Part shown: positions 1 to 8,857 of the stretch, in pieces | Layout of the letters: every line of letters begins with the position of its first letter | Numbering within the stretch: position 1 is the first letter of the stretch | Assembly: GCA_024239075.1 (NCBI GenBank) | Contig: JANBVI010000027.1 | Coordinates: forward strand, 124,001 to 188,000 | Reading direction: 5' to 3' | Length of the DNA: 64,000 nt | From: Fischerella sp. CENA71 | GTDB lineage: Bacteria > Cyanobacteriota > Cyanobacteriia > Cyanobacteriales > Nostocaceae | Translations under genes and position numbers: made by a program | The notes under the pieces: generated by a model | What the model was told of the DNA's origin: nothing | The model's database searches: none | Seen by the model: the letters and a program-made list of their open reading frames with translations, nothing else

Positions 1-377
1 GTGGTAGTTTTATTCGCGATCGCCTGATTGATGAGTTAATTAAAAGTGCAGAAGCTTTGAGTAAAAATGTTCTGCATAACTTCACCTATCTACTACGGGA
101 AAGGGTTGGTGTGACAACTATCAACGAAACTCCCGCAGCTACAGACGAACAACAACAAACTCTGGAGCATATTAAACGAATATTAAATATTCTCCGCGAA
201 ACCCGTGGCTTTGATCCAACCCAGCTTGCACCCCAAGTTGTGCAAATTGCGCTTAACCCCGGTGTACAGCGTTTAGGACAGCAAATAGCTGGTCAGTTGT
301 TACAAAAAGCAGCCGCTAGGTTGATTCGAGAATTACTGACATTTGAGGAAGGCGATCGCACTTTCGAGGTTAGATAA
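1..377 (+). CDS. C-terminal end of a protein, possibly AarF/UbiB (ABC1) kinase family; 5' end outside window
   Basis: The reading frame is open from the first bases of the window (frame of position 3), so this is the last ~124 codons of a longer gene. The visible part has no catalytic motif: it is a helical tail with a stretch reading LHNFTYLLRERVG, then FDPTQLAPQVVQIALNPGVQ and a closing amphipathic helix LLQKAAARLIRELL. This tail pattern resembles the C-terminal extension I associate with cyanobacterial ABC1/AarF-type kinases, but that is recall rather than a motif match, so the family name is tentative. A start at the TTG at 57 is possible in principle but the open frame upstream argues against it. 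Confidence 0.5.
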   Translation, partial: GSFIRDRLIDELIKSAEALSKNVLHNFTYLLRERVGVTTINETPAATDEQQQTLEHIKRILNILRETRGFDPTQLAPQVVQIALNPGVQRLGQQIAGQLLQKAAARLIRELLTFEEGDRTFEVR

Positions 378-435
378 TTTAGAAAAATACTACTATCAAT
401 TAGAATTATCACTAAAAATACTTCTCCAGCCGATG

Positions 436-660
436 TTATTCTAACATTGCTTCTACTTCTTCATCGGTTGGTGCAAGTTTGTCAGTTTTTAGTGACCCCT
501 TCATTTGTCTGATTGCTCTTGTTCGATTGGGATTTAGGTTTGGAGTTTCTTGTATTGATTCGATAATGACGCGAACAAGTTCAAGGCGATCGCTCACCGA
601 CAAGTTACCTCTTGCAAGGACATAGAAAGCACTCCAACAAGCAGTGATACCTAGATTTTA
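436..660 (-). pseudogene. Remnant of a VapB-like/addiction-module antitoxin
   Basis: Reading the minus strand from about 660 to the stop at 436 gives a coherent peptide without an ATG: ...LSVSDRLELVRVIIESIQ, a proline/asparagine linker, then RAIRQMKGSLKT and an acidic end TDEEVEAMLE. Cyanobacterial antitoxins of this kind usually have an N-terminal AALELSVSDRLxLVxxI helix and an end EVEAMLEERRxEKYL. Here the usual N-terminus is replaced by unrelated codons after an in-frame stop and the EERR...KYL tail is missing. GTG at 597 or TTG at 603 could start a ~50-residue product, but no partner PIN toxin follows. I read it as decayed. Confidence 0.5.
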
Positions 661-826
661 ACTTTTCTCTTTTGTGTATTTGATTTCTTACCTACAAAGA
701 GCGATCGCATTAATCGCCGCAATCAAGGGATCACATCCCAATACTGCAAGGGATTTTTCTCTTAAGATAGCTTCTACTTCACTTTCAGGATCATCAAGAT
801 CGAATTCAATTCAGGCGTTGACAAAC

Positions 827-1135
827 TCAGGCTACATCATTGAACGGAAGTTTAGGTATTTGATTGTAAACTTCTGCATTTTCTTCAAGAGCTTGACGTA
901 TATCGTATTGGGTTTGTAAATTCAACCAAAACTGAGCGCTGTTGCCAAAATAGCGAGATAAACGCAACGCTGTATCTGCTGTAATACTGCGCTTTCCAGA
1001 TAAAATTTCGCTAATTCGTGTCTGAGTTACACCTATATCTTTGCTTAATCGATAAGGTGTGATCTCTAGTGGCTCTAAAAATTCAAGTTGTAGGATTTCC
1101 CCAGGATGAATATTTGACAGACGGGTGTTATTCAT
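827..1135 (-). CDS. higA: HigA-family addiction module antitoxin (HTH)
   Basis: A 102-residue Xre-type helix-turn-helix protein. Opening NIHPGEILQLEFLEPLEI and the helix pair YRLSKDIGVTQTRISEILSGKRSITADTALRLSRYFG followed by FWLNLQTQYDIR are the signature of HigA antitoxins, which neutralise the HigB ribonuclease and repress their own operon. It lies just downstream of a HigB remnant (1151-1297) on the same strand, the usual toxin-first order of higBA, separated by 15 bases. Because the toxin has lost its N-terminal half, the antitoxin may persist as an autonomous repressor or as a neutraliser of a homologous toxin elsewhere. Family assignment is secure; function in the absence of an intact partner is inference. 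Confidence 0.88.
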   Translation of the reverse strand: MNNTRLSNIHPGEILQLEFLEPLEITPYRLSKDIGVTQTRISEILSGKRSITADTALRLSRYFGNSAQFWLNLQTQYDIRQALEENAEVYNQIPKLPFNDVA

Positions 1136-1150
1136 AATTATTGACTTGCA

Positions 1151-1297
1151 TCAGTGGTAATCTACTATCTCAACTTCCGAAGCATTGTTCTCATACGTCC
1201 AAACAAAGCAGATTCGCCATTGATCGTTAATACGAATACTGTACTGCCCTTTCCTGTCACCAACTAGTTTTTCTAAACGATTACCAGGCGAACTCAC
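1151..1297 (-). pseudogene. higB: HigB/RelE-type toxin, C-terminal half only
   Basis: From a GTG at 1297 the minus strand encodes 48 residues: [31 protein letters not shown], then SEVEIVDYH and a TGA stop. This matches the second half of RelE/HigB toxins, in which PPGNRLExLKGD leads to the strand with [13 protein letters not shown] and the protein ends in VDYH. The normal N-terminal ~40 residues (helix 1 and helix 2 before the PGNRL loop) are absent; an in-frame stop occurs 8 codons upstream, almost at the stop codon of sbcC (1305). Partner higA follows immediately. Likely an inactive relic. Confidence 0.7.
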
Positions 1298-1304
1298 ATT
1301 AAAG

Positions 1305-4300
1305 TTAAACCATCAAACGCAACTGTGAACCTTGCTGACTCTTATTCACCTCAATCCGGGCTTGAAAAGCTTCCTTCAGGTGTGGCATATGCGTTACTGT
1401 GAGAATACAAGCAAAATCCGGGGCGATCGCATTAATCGCTGCAATCAGGCGATCGCATCCTTCTGCATCCTGTGTACCAAAGCCTTCATCGACAATCAGC
1501 ATTTGCAAAGCAGCGCCAGCCCGTTGTGCAAGTAATTTTGCCAAAGCTAGACGAATCGCAAAGTTAATTCTAAACGCTTCTCCACCAGAGTAAGTTTCAT
1601 AGGCTCTTGTACCCCTAGCATCGGCAATTAAAATATCTAAAGTATCAATTAACTTGCTATTTTTCTTCGTAGCTTTACCGTTACGCCCAGCTTTTTGTGT
1701 CACAAATTGTACATGCAATTGATTCGCGCTCAGGCGGGAAAGTAGCTGATTTGTCTCTGCTTCTAGTTGCGGCAGGACGTTTTCAATCATCAGTGTTTGG
1801 ATACCATTTTTACCAAAAGCTTGAGCAAGTTCGTGGTAAATACGGTATTGTTCTTTGGCTTGTTGCTGTTCTTGCTGCTGTTGCTCGTATTGAGTTTGTA
1901 GGATATCGAGCTGGTGCGCCATTTGCTCTAAACGCCCTAACTGGGTGATTTGTTCATCAAGTTGGCGTCGCCGAATTGCTAACTGTTGCTCTAGGGCTTG
2001 AATTTGAGCTAGAGGATTGCTTGTTTCCTCAAGTTGACTAATAATACTTTCAATTTGGCTTTTGAGTCTTTGCCGTTCTACCCATCTTGCTTGTAAAGCT
2101 ACTTCTAATTCTTGCGCTCTAGTTTTTAATTGCGGATACTGCTGCTGTGCTGCTTGTAGTTGTTGGTGCCTAAATTGCCAACCTTGGGCTTTGCGTACAG
2201 CAACACGGAGATTATTATGCTGTTCAGTATCATAACCAAGTTCGGCAATAAAATGATCTAAGGCGATGATTTCTCTAGCACACTCCGAATCAATAGCTTC
2301 TTGCTTGATTCTTGCTTGCAAATGGGCAATTTGTGTTTGTAGTTCTGGTTTTTTCGCTTCTATTTGGGCTTGGCGTTTGGTGGCGTCTCTAATTTGTCCT
2401 TGTTTAATTTCTGCCCAACGCCAGCGTTCTACTTCACTGCGAGCCAGAGCATGGTCTTGCTCATTATAGTTGAGTTGTTGCAGATAATTTTCTAATTCTT
2501 GGAGTTCGGCTTGTTTGTTGGGTGCATATTCGCCTAGTTGGAGCGATCGCTCTAGTTGTTGTTTTTGAGCTGCAATATCTTGTAATTGTTGCTCAACATC
2601 GCTTGTCGCCTGTAACTTAGCTGCTAATTGTCCTCTTTGTTCTCGTAGTGTGTCATAGGGAGACAATTGTTGAGATATATCTCGATATTCCTGTCTAAGT
2701 ACCTGAATTTCTCTGTCTGAGACAGCCATCTGTTCTCGGACTACCCACAATTGTCCTTCTGTATCTTTATACTCAGATTTGGTTTTATCTACAACTCGAT
2801 TCCAGTGATGCTCATCTAAACTCCTTTCGCACAAAGGACAAATGGCGTTGGGAGTTTGCAGCATTTGGATTTTTTGCTCTAGTTCTCCCAATAATCTTTC
2901 ATAATCCCGTTGATGAGCTTGCAACCGTTCAATAAAATTCCGCCGTTCTTGTCCTTTTTCCTGAACTCGTTGCAGATAGACTCGCTTTTTCTCCAATTCT
3001 TCAATCTGGATTGCTACTTCCATCACCGCTTGTTGCAGTTGCGGTTGGCGTCGTTGCTGAGATTGTAATTGATTTTCTGTGGTTTCTAGTTGTTCTAATC
3101 GCGCTACCAATCCTGCTTGTACCCGGAGGATTTGACTTTGTAAAGTTGCTCTTTGTTGCAGCAAGGGAGAAACTTGTAGTTGCAATTCATCCAATTGAGC
3201 TAGACGTTGACGCGCCGTTGCCAATTTAGCTAATGCTGCTTCGACTTCAGCCGATTTGTTGAGAGTATGTTGAATTTCTGCCTCTTGCTGAGATAATGCT
3301 TCTAATTGCGCTTGCGCTTGTTGCAGTTGCCGTTCTATTTCGTTAATTTGTCTGGTAAGCTGCTGTTGTTTTTGTTGACGGGTAGTTTGAGCGCGGGTGT
3401 ATTCTGCAAATTTGGTATTTGTGGCTTCTTCTTGAGCTTGCAGATTTTGGTAGCGGCTGTATCCGGCTGTGATTTCGGTTTCTTGAGCTAATAATTCTTC
3501 TAATGTGGATAGTTGAGTCGCAATTCGTTCCTGTTCGTGTTCGAGGCGATCGCAATCTTGAGTTAAGTTCTGATATTGCTGTCTCACAAAATTTAGTTGT
3601 TCTTCCCAACTCTGGCGTTGGTGCTGGACAACTTGCAAACTTTGTAATTTGATATTTTCAAAACCTTGTACTTGCTGGAGTTGATTGTGTTCGTTTTCTA
3701 AGGTGACTCGTTGAGTTGCGATCGCTTCTCGTTCTTTAAGTTGAATTTTCATTGATTCCAAAGAGCGTTCTAACTCTTCGGCTTTGGCTTTAAACTGGCG
3801 CGATAAATCTTTTGCGCGTTCTTCTAATTCATCATATTGATTGAGCTTTAATAATTCCGCTAATATTTCCTTGCGTTCGCTCGGACGCTTGAGCATGAAT
3901 TCATCTGCTCGACCTTGACGCAGGTAAGCAGAATTAATAAAAGTATCGTAATCTAGCTTAATATGCTGCAAAATCTCATCTTGAGTTGCCCTGACTCCTT
4001 TGCCACTCAGTGAGCTAAACCCTTTTGGTGTTTCGATTTGAAATTCCAAAACACTACTACCACCACGAGCGCGAGTACGAATTACTCGATAGGTTTGCTG
4101 TTGGCTGGTTCTAAAAATGAAATCTACTTGAACTTCTTTTTCACCAGTGTGGACAACATCATCTTCAGTATTGGCTCTGCTTTCCCCCCAAATTGCCCAG
4201 GTGATCGCTTCCAACAAAGAAGATTTACCAGCGCCATTAGCCCCACAAATACACGCCGTATGCAAACCGCGAAAATCCAAAGTTGCATCACGGTAACTGA

Positions 4301-4334
4301 GGAAATTTTTCAGAGTTAGTTGAACAGGGATCAT
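1305..4334 (-). CDS. sbcC: SbcC/Rad50-type exonuclease subunit (SMC-like ATPase)
   Basis: A 1009-residue ABC-type SMC protein that, with SbcD/Mre11, opens hairpins and processes blocked DNA ends. Walker A GANGAGKS sits at residues 31-38, right after the typical N-terminus ([16 protein letters not shown]). A long, glutamine-rich coiled coil runs from about 170 to 860, interrupted by the zinc hook CPLC at 499-502. The C-terminal half of the ATPase follows: ABC signature SGGE from 916, Walker B LIVDE at 946-950 and the H-loop histidine near 982. Length and order match family norms, so the gene looks intact. sbcD is not within the window. The ATG at 4334 begins the conserved MIPVQL. Confidence 0.95.
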   Translation of the reverse strand: MIPVQLTLKNFLSYRDATLDFRGLHTACICGANGAGKSSLLEAITWAIWGESRANTEDDVVHTGEKEVQVDFIFRTSQQQTYRVIRTRARGGSSVLEFQIETPKGFSSLSGKGVRATQDEILQHIKLDYDTFINSAYLRQGRADEFMLKRPSERKEILAELLKLNQYDELEERAKDLSRQFKAKAEELERSLESMKIQLKEREAIATQRVTLENEHNQLQQVQGFENIKLQSLQVVQHQRQSWEEQLNFVRQQYQNLTQDCDRLEHEQERIATQLSTLEELLAQETEITAGYSRYQNLQAQEEATNTKFAEYTRAQTTRQQKQQQLTRQINEIERQLQQAQAQLEALSQQEAEIQHTLNKSAEVEAALAKLATARQRLAQLDELQLQVSPLLQQRATLQSQILRVQAGLVARLEQLETTENQLQSQQRRQPQLQQAVMEVAIQIEELEKKRVYLQRVQEKGQERRNFIERLQAHQRDYERLLGELEQKIQMLQTPNAICPLCERSLDEHHWNRVVDKTKSEYKDTEGQLWVVREQMAVSDREIQVLRQEYRDISQQLSPYDTLREQRGQLAAKLQATSDVEQQLQDIAAQKQQLERSLQLGEYAPNKQAELQELENYLQQLNYNEQDHALARSEVERWRWAEIKQGQIRDATKRQAQIEAKKPELQTQIAHLQARIKQEAIDSECAREIIALDHFIAELGYDTEQHNNLRVAVRKAQGWQFRHQQLQAAQQQYPQLKTRAQELEVALQARWVERQRLKSQIESIISQLEETSNPLAQIQALEQQLAIRRRQLDEQITQLGRLEQMAHQLDILQTQYEQQQQEQQQAKEQYRIYHELAQAFGKNGIQTLMIENVLPQLEAETNQLLSRLSANQLHVQFVTQKAGRNGKATKKNSKLIDTLDILIADARGTRAYETYSGGEAFRINFAIRLALAKLLAQRAGAALQMLIVDEGFGTQDAEGCDRLIAAINAIAPDFACILTVTHMPHLKEAFQARIEVNKSQQGSQLRLMV

Positions 4335-4894
4335 CTAGACTAGAGAACCACGCCTTTTTTTAATTAGTAGTACCACACCACTCTTTTTGTTAGTTTAACT
4401 AGATAAAAATCATGTTTCTAGTCTTAAAGACATGATTTTTACAATTGTTTACGATAATTTGACTTATTTTTTTATGTTTAAGTTAATTATTTTGCTACAA
4501 GCGTATAAAAATTAAATCCTGGTTAACAGAAGATAGTCTTCATTCCTTTGCCATGTCTTTTGCTTTGCAAGCGGGGAGCTAGCTGTGGGATTTGTTAGCT
4601 ATTAGAGAGAAATTGTTGAGTTGACAACTCAAGAGTAAGAGAATGAAAGCGAGTAGTTTAAGAATTTTTTGGTTAGGACTGGTAGATGAGAGTTAGCGAC
4701 CGCAGTTTTGCTTTGAGTAAGAAAAAATTTAAATATGGTAACATCCACCCCACTTTCACTTCGTTACAAATGATATGAAAGAGAGTTATCATTCAATACG
4801 TTTAATGTGATGTATCTTAATCCCAGGCGATCGCTGATCCTGATCGCGCTATGATCCTAAGACAGGGTAAACTTTCGTGATAGTTTGGGGTAAG
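4335..4894. other. Intergenic region between divergent sbcC and purK
   Basis: About 550 bases, AT-rich, between the start of sbcC (minus) and purK (plus); it must hold both promoters. I see a GCGATCGC octamer at about 4829-4836 and no reading frame with coding character, no clear hairpin terminator and no recognisable RNA. Confidence 0.5.
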
Positions 4895-6106
4895 ATGGTG
4901 CGTATTGGTGTAATCGGTGGTGGACAACTCGCCTGGATGATGGGCGGTGCAGCAAAGAAGTTGGGCGTGGAATTAGTGGTACAAACCCCTAGCCCTAATG
5001 ATCCTGCTGTGGCGATCGCTAACGACACTATTTTCGCCCCAGTAGATGATGCCGCAGCTACAGAAGTTTTAGCGACTAAATGCGATATCATTACTTTTGA
5101 AAACGAGTTTGTTAATCTTCAAGCTTTATCAGTCTTAGCAGAACAAGGGGTTTGTTTTCGCCCGCCCCTACAAGCATTAGTTCCCCTTCTAGATAAATAT
5201 CACCAACGCTGTTATTTACGCGATTTAGGTTTACCAGTTCCTCAATTCTTTGATATCAAAGGAAACTGGAAACAAGACGCAGAAACAGGAGCTAAACAGT
5301 TAGCCGTTGAAAGTCAAGAATTAGGAATAGAAAGTGAAAATCTTCATGTTTTTTCACTTATAAGTAAATTAAAATTTCCAATTGTTTTAAAAGCTCGTCG
5401 TCACGGTTATGATGGTCAAGGTACTTTTATTATTAAAGATATCCAAACTCTTCAGGAAAAATTAGAATCTGCAAATAATTTATCTTTTATATTAGAAGAT
5501 TTTATCCCGTTTCAGCGAGAACTGGCAGTCATAGCAGCCCGTTCTGTTAGCGGTGAAGTAGTGATTTACCCAATTGTAGAAACCCAACAAGAAGAACAAG
5601 TATGTCGGCGGGTGATTGCACCAGCAGACATTCCATCGCACGTGCAAAAAGAGATTGAGAATATGTCCGATACACTCCTGAATAGCCTGGAAGCAGTAGG
5701 AGTTTTTGGAATTGAATTATTCCTGAATGCAGATGACAAAGTGCTAGTAAATGAGATAGCACCCCGCACTCACAATTCGGGACATTTTTCTCTTGACGCC
5801 TGTGAAACTTCCCAGTTTGAACAACATTTAAGAGCAGTTTCTGGTTTACCTTTAGGTAATCCTAAACTTACTTGCCCATGTGCTATTATGGTAAATTTGT
5901 TGGGCTACGAAAGCTCAACGAATGATTATATTACTAAACGTCAAAAAATAAAACAAATTCCTCAAAGTTATGTCCACTGGTACGGAAAAACAGAATCTCG
6001 TCCAGGGCGAAAGTTAGGACACGTCACAGTTTTGTTAGATCATCAAAATCAAGAGCAAGCGATGGCGATCGCCCGCACTATAGAAAATATTTGGTACGCC
6101 AATTAA
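4895..6106 (+). CDS. purK: 5-(carboxyamino)imidazole ribonucleotide synthase
   Basis: ATP-grasp enzyme that carboxylates aminoimidazole ribonucleotide with bicarbonate and ATP, in de novo purine synthesis. The N-terminal nucleotide fold starts at once with VRIGVIGGGQLAWMM; ATP-grasp landmarks follow (PIVLKARRHGYDGQGT; the EDFIPFQRELAVIAAR strand; and NEIAPRTHNSGHFSLDAC, the conserved metal and substrate end). I chose the ATG at 4895, which starts at the same point as homologs; an in-frame GTG at 4877 would add only MIVWGK. About 403 residues, normal for PurK. Residues ~115-150 carry a short insertion between the domains. Downstream on the same strand lies a probable 6S RNA, a neighbour known for purK in other cyanobacteria. 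Confidence 0.93.
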   Translation: MVRIGVIGGGQLAWMMGGAAKKLGVELVVQTPSPNDPAVAIANDTIFAPVDDAAATEVLATKCDIITFENEFVNLQALSVLAEQGVCFRPPLQALVPLLDKYHQRCYLRDLGLPVPQFFDIKGNWKQDAETGAKQLAVESQELGIESENLHVFSLISKLKFPIVLKARRHGYDGQGTFIIKDIQTLQEKLESANNLSFILEDFIPFQRELAVIAARSVSGEVVIYPIVETQQEEQVCRRVIAPADIPSHVQKEIENMSDTLLNSLEAVGVFGIELFLNADDKVLVNEIAPRTHNSGHFSLDACETSQFEQHLRAVSGLPLGNPKLTCPCAIMVNLLGYESSTNDYITKRQKIKQIPQSYVHWYGKTESRPGRKLGHVTVLLDHQNQEQAMAIARTIENIWYAN

Positions 6107-6154
6107 ACGAGCAAAAAAATCTAATTTGGCATACACAAAATCATCTTTAAAAGC

Positions 6155-6160
6155 TATAAT
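6155..6160 (+). promoter_or_regulatory. Putative -10 box of the 6S-like RNA
   Basis: A perfect TATAAT lies 10-11 bases before the first base of the terminal stem of the structured RNA at 6168-6349, which places a start near 6167-6171. No good -35 hexamer is found at the ideal spacing; TTGGCA at 6126-6131 is too far (23 bases). Confidence 0.5.
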
Positions 6161-6167
6161 CAATTCA

Positions 6168-6349
6168 TAGCACTGCGACGTTGGTGACTGCCAACAAGTT
6201 TTGTGATCTATGACTTGTAAAAGTAAGGGAACCAAGCATTTTTCGTGGCAGTAAACCGGGCTTGTACCCGGAAACTTTAAACGAAAGACATGGTACCCAC
6301 CTGGTTTACTCCAGGTCAAAAACTTAGGTAAAACGGCGTCGCGGTGAAT
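6168..6349 (+). ncRNA. ssaA: Probable 6S RNA (RNA polymerase regulator)
   Basis: The ~180-base stretch has no coding character but folds well. Bases 6171-6180 pair with 6337-6346 in an unbroken 10-pair closing stem (one G-U). Inside are GTTGG/CCAAC near the 5' side, a CCGGG/CCCGG hairpin in the middle and ACCTGG/CCAGGT near the 3' side, the last placed like the 3' hairpin of known 6S RNAs. A TATAAT lies just upstream and an 11-pair hairpin downstream. Size, closed rod-like outline and position next to purK all fit cyanobacterial 6S RNA, which binds housekeeping RNA polymerase. I have no alignment, so another structured RNA remains possible. Confidence 0.65.
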
Positions 6350-6356
6350 AAAAATC

Positions 6357-6390
6357 AAAGCTCCTAAAGTCTATTTGACTTAGGAGCTTT
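6357..6390 (+). terminator. Hairpin terminator after the 6S-like RNA
   Basis: AAAGCTCCTAA (6357-6367) pairs perfectly with TTAGGAGCTTT (6380-6390) around a 12-base loop. The stem ends in AAA/TTT, and AT-rich sequence follows. It sits ten bases after the closing stem of the RNA. Confidence 0.65.
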
Positions 6391-6831
6391 AACTATATTT
6401 ATAAGTAAAGTGAGTGTAGGGGTGAAGGGTATAAGATCCACAGGTTGTGGGGTTTTCCCATAAGTTAGCCGTCTTGAAAATAAAGCATCACGCATCATTG
6501 ATGTTTATTCTCTCTGTTGTCCTGTATCTCCCCCTTGTCTGCAATCCTCAATCCCACCTAGTGAGATATTTTTTCATCTGGAAGTTCCTTATTGGATCAT
6601 TTGGAATACAGTGTTACCAAAACCCCAAGGCATCGGGTAACTGATTGTACAGTAACATCGAACAACTGTAGAGGATATTTATCCACAGATACTGCAAACT
6701 TTTTCAGCATAGACACCCATGACTAGTTATAATTTCCTATAGGATCACAATAATTTCTTAAGATTGGCGTAATATATATTTACGCAATATTCCAAACCGA
6801 CTAGCTGACAACACAATTAGGAGGACTATCT
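6391..6831. other. Leader region of fba
   Basis: No coding content. It contains a consensus DnaA-box nonamer TTATCCACA at 6679-6687, a one-mismatch variant at 6434-6442, and an AT-rich stretch (about 6768-6785) suitable for a promoter. A strong Shine-Dalgarno AGGAGG is at 6819-6824. Confidence 0.5.
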
Positions 6832-7911
6832 ATGGCGCTCGTGCCAATGCGGCTGCTGTTGGATCACGCGGCTGAAAACAATTACGGTATTCCAGCTTTT
6901 AACGTGAACAACATGGAGCAGATTCAAGCAATTATGCAAGCTGCTCATGAAACAGATAGCCCCGTGATTTTGCAAGCTTCTCGTGGCGCTCGTAAATACG
7001 CAGGTGAAAACTTCCTGCGTCATTTGATTTTGGCAGCAGTGGAAACCTACCCCCATCTTCCCATTGCCATGCACCAAGATCATGGTAACGAACCAGCTAC
7101 TTGCTACTCAGCAATCAAGAACGGCTTTACCAGCGTGATGATGGATGGTTCTCTGGAAGCTGATGCTAAAACCCCAGCTAGCTATGAGTACAACGTTAAA
7201 GTCACCCGTCAAGTGGTGGAAGTAGCTCATGCTTTGGGTGTCAGCGTTGAAGGCGAACTCGGTTGCTTGGGTTCTCTAGAAACTGGTATGGGCGAAGCTG
7301 AAGATGGTCACGGTTTCGAGGGTAAACTCGATCATTCCCAACTTTTAACCGACCCCGACCAAGCTGTTGATTTTGTTGAGCAAACCCAAGTAGACGCTTT
7401 GGCTGTTGCTATTGGTACTAGCCACGGTGCTTACAAGTTCACCCGCAAGCCAACTGGCGAAATTTTGGCAATCAGCCGCATCGAAGAAATTCACCGCCGT
7501 TTGCCCAATACCCACTTGGTAATGCACGGTTCCTCCTCCGTACCCGAAGATTTGATTGCTTTGATTAACCAGTACGGTGGTACAATCCCCGAAACCTACG
7601 GTGTACCTGTAGAAGAAATTCAAAAAGGCATTAAGAGCGGCGTACGTAAGGTAAATATCGATACCGACAACCGTTTGGCTATTACTGCTGCGGTTCGGGA
7701 AGCATTGGCAGGTAATACCAAAGAATTTGACCCCCGTCACTTCCTTAAGCCTTCTATTAAGTACATGCAAAAAGTGTGTGCAGAACGTTACCAACAATTT
7801 GAAACTGCTGGTAATGCTAGCAAGATCAAGCAGGTTTCTTTGGAAGAGTTTGCTGCTAAGTATGCAAAAGGCGAACTCGCTGCTGCAATCAAGAAAACTG
7901 TAGCTCTGTAA
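6832..7911 (+). CDS. fba: Class II fructose-1,6-bisphosphate aldolase
   Basis: Zinc-dependent aldolase that interconverts fructose 1,6-bisphosphate (and, in the Calvin cycle, sedoheptulose 1,7-bisphosphate) with triose/tetrose phosphates. 359 residues. HQDHG at 81-85 holds the catalytic Asp83 and zinc ligand His84; EGELG near 145 and the phosphate-binding segments GTSHGAYKF and [10 protein letters not shown] are present, with [10 protein letters not shown] near the end, typical of the type found in cyanobacteria and proteobacteria (CbbA group). AGGAGG seven bases before the ATG and codon use suggest high expression. Two hairpin terminators follow, so the gene is probably monocistronic. Confidence 0.96.
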   Translation: MALVPMRLLLDHAAENNYGIPAFNVNNMEQIQAIMQAAHETDSPVILQASRGARKYAGENFLRHLILAAVETYPHLPIAMHQDHGNEPATCYSAIKNGFTSVMMDGSLEADAKTPASYEYNVKVTRQVVEVAHALGVSVEGELGCLGSLETGMGEAEDGHGFEGKLDHSQLLTDPDQAVDFVEQTQVDALAVAIGTSHGAYKFTRKPTGEILAISRIEEIHRRLPNTHLVMHGSSSVPEDLIALINQYGGTIPETYGVPVEEIQKGIKSGVRKVNIDTDNRLAITAAVREALAGNTKEFDPRHFLKPSIKYMQKVCAERYQQFETAGNASKIKQVSLEEFAAKYAKGELAAAIKKTVAL

Positions 7912-7930
7912 TTTTGCCACATAAGTAAAT

Positions 7931-7955
7931 AGGGACACATTAATGCTGTGTCCCT
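7931..7955 (+). terminator. First hairpin after fba
   Basis: AGGGACACA (7931-7939) pairs with TGTGTCCCT (7947-7955) over a 7-base loop. There is no T-run directly after it, so it may act with the stronger hairpin just downstream. Confidence 0.5.
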
Positions 7956-7985
7956 AAGCTGAGGATTCTCATACTAATTAGACTG

Positions 7986-8017
7986 AACCGGGTAACAATT
8001 ATGTTCCCCGGTTTTTT
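7986..8017 (+). terminator. Rho-independent terminator after fba
   Basis: AACCGGG (7986-7992) pairs with CCCGGTT (8007-8013 region) and the stem runs into a run of six T (8012-8017). This is the classical form. Confidence 0.75.
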
Positions 8018-8022
8018 GCTTG

Positions 8023-8086
8023 GTTTGTAGTAAGCACTTTAGTGCTTGAAAATGAAAATTTAAGGATTAAAGTCCTTACTACAAAC
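8023..8086. repeat. Structured dispersed repeat, copy A
   Basis: A 64-base element with perfect terminal inverted repeats GTTTGTAGTAAG / CTTACTACAAAC enclosing two smaller hairpins: AAGCAC-TTTA-GTGCTT and AAGGA(C/T)-TAAA-GTCCTT. Related copies occur at 28539-28596 and 47404-47458, and half copies at 14438-14470 and 59255-59279. Confidence 0.75.
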
Positions 8087-8090
8087 TATA

Positions 8091-8756
8091 CTACTGTGCT
8101 GTAGGACTAGAGGTAGGACTTGCTTGCAAACCTGGAGGTAGAATTACCTTGTCAACTACGTGAACAACACCATTACTAGCCAAAATATCGGCTTGAGTAA
8201 CTTTAGCACCGTTGACGGATACTGTTTTAGTAGTACTATTAACGTCAATTGTCACAGGAGTACCTTCAACTGTTTTGACATCTCCAGATGTCAATTGACT
8301 AGAGGTAACTTGTCCGGGTATAACGTGATAACTAAGAAGTTTCACTAACTGTTGTTTGTTTTCTGGCTTGAGGAGATTTTCTAAAGTACCTGGTGGTAAA
8401 GCCTTGAAAGCTGCATCAGTCGGTGCAAAAACTGTGTAAGGTCCTTGTGCAGTCAATTGATCTTCTAAACCTGCGGCTTTATATGCTTGGGTTAAGGTTT
8501 TAAAAGATCCTTGGCTGGCTGCTGCTTGAGCAAGTTCTGCAAAATTTTTGTTTGCGGTTGTACCAGCAGGGGTTTCTGTTGCAGTAGTTGTTGGAGTCAC
8601 ATCAGCAACAGGTGAGGTATTTGTTGTAGGTGCTTCTCCAACGGTTGGAGTAGTATTTTCTGCATTCGGTTGACCACAGGCAGACAAGGCAAAGAGGCTA
8701 CCCACACCAACTACACTCACCAAAGCTTTTTTGAAAATGCCTTTGCTTGCTTTCAT
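8091..8756 (-). CDS. Fasciclin (FAS1)-domain lipoprotein
   Basis: A 221-residue secreted protein. The ATG at 8756 opens a signal peptide with lipobox LSAC (Cys27), so the mature protein should be lipid-anchored; upstream in-frame codons would bury that signal and are rejected. A low-complexity Thr/Pro/Ala linker (about 30-75) is followed by one FAS1 domain: FAELAQAAASQGSFKTLTQAYKAAGL..., the H1 motif YTVFAPTDAAFKALPPG, then LLSYHVIPG and the H2-region end VHVVDKVILPP. FAS1 domains mediate adhesion or matrix contacts; in cyanobacteria such small proteins are common and their exact role is unknown. The next gene upstream (minus) starts about 100 bases away. Confidence 0.9.
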   Translation of the reverse strand: MKASKGIFKKALVSVVGVGSLFALSACGQPNAENTTPTVGEAPTTNTSPVADVTPTTTATETPAGTTANKNFAELAQAAASQGSFKTLTQAYKAAGLEDQLTAQGPYTVFAPTDAAFKALPPGTLENLLKPENKQQLVKLLSYHVIPGQVTSSQLTSGDVKTVEGTPVTIDVNSTTKTVSVNGAKVTQADILASNGVVHVVDKVILPPGLQASPTSSPTAQ

Positions 8757-8857
8757 GGCTTTTTCCCAAAATCGAGCAAAATAAACTTTATATTTACAAA
8801 AGTTAATATATGCTGAGAAATGATCCCTCATCCGTAAGAGGTAGTTTGTACAAGATG

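Noticed and set aside
674-919. An 81-codon plus-strand frame before higA
   Set aside because: It is antisense to the 3' end of higA and to the decayed fragments, and has no domain.
3343-3609. Frames on both strands inside sbcC
   Set aside because: They are by-products of the repetitive glutamine-rich coiled-coil codons.
6035-6358. A 107-codon minus-strand frame over the end of purK and the RNA gene
   Set aside because: It spans the stem structure of the 6S-like RNA and has no domain; the RNA reading explains the sequence better.
7345-7938. A 197-codon open frame on the minus strand opposite fba
   Set aside because: It is antisense to the strongly conserved aldolase; codon bias of the real gene explains it, and it has no recognisable domain.
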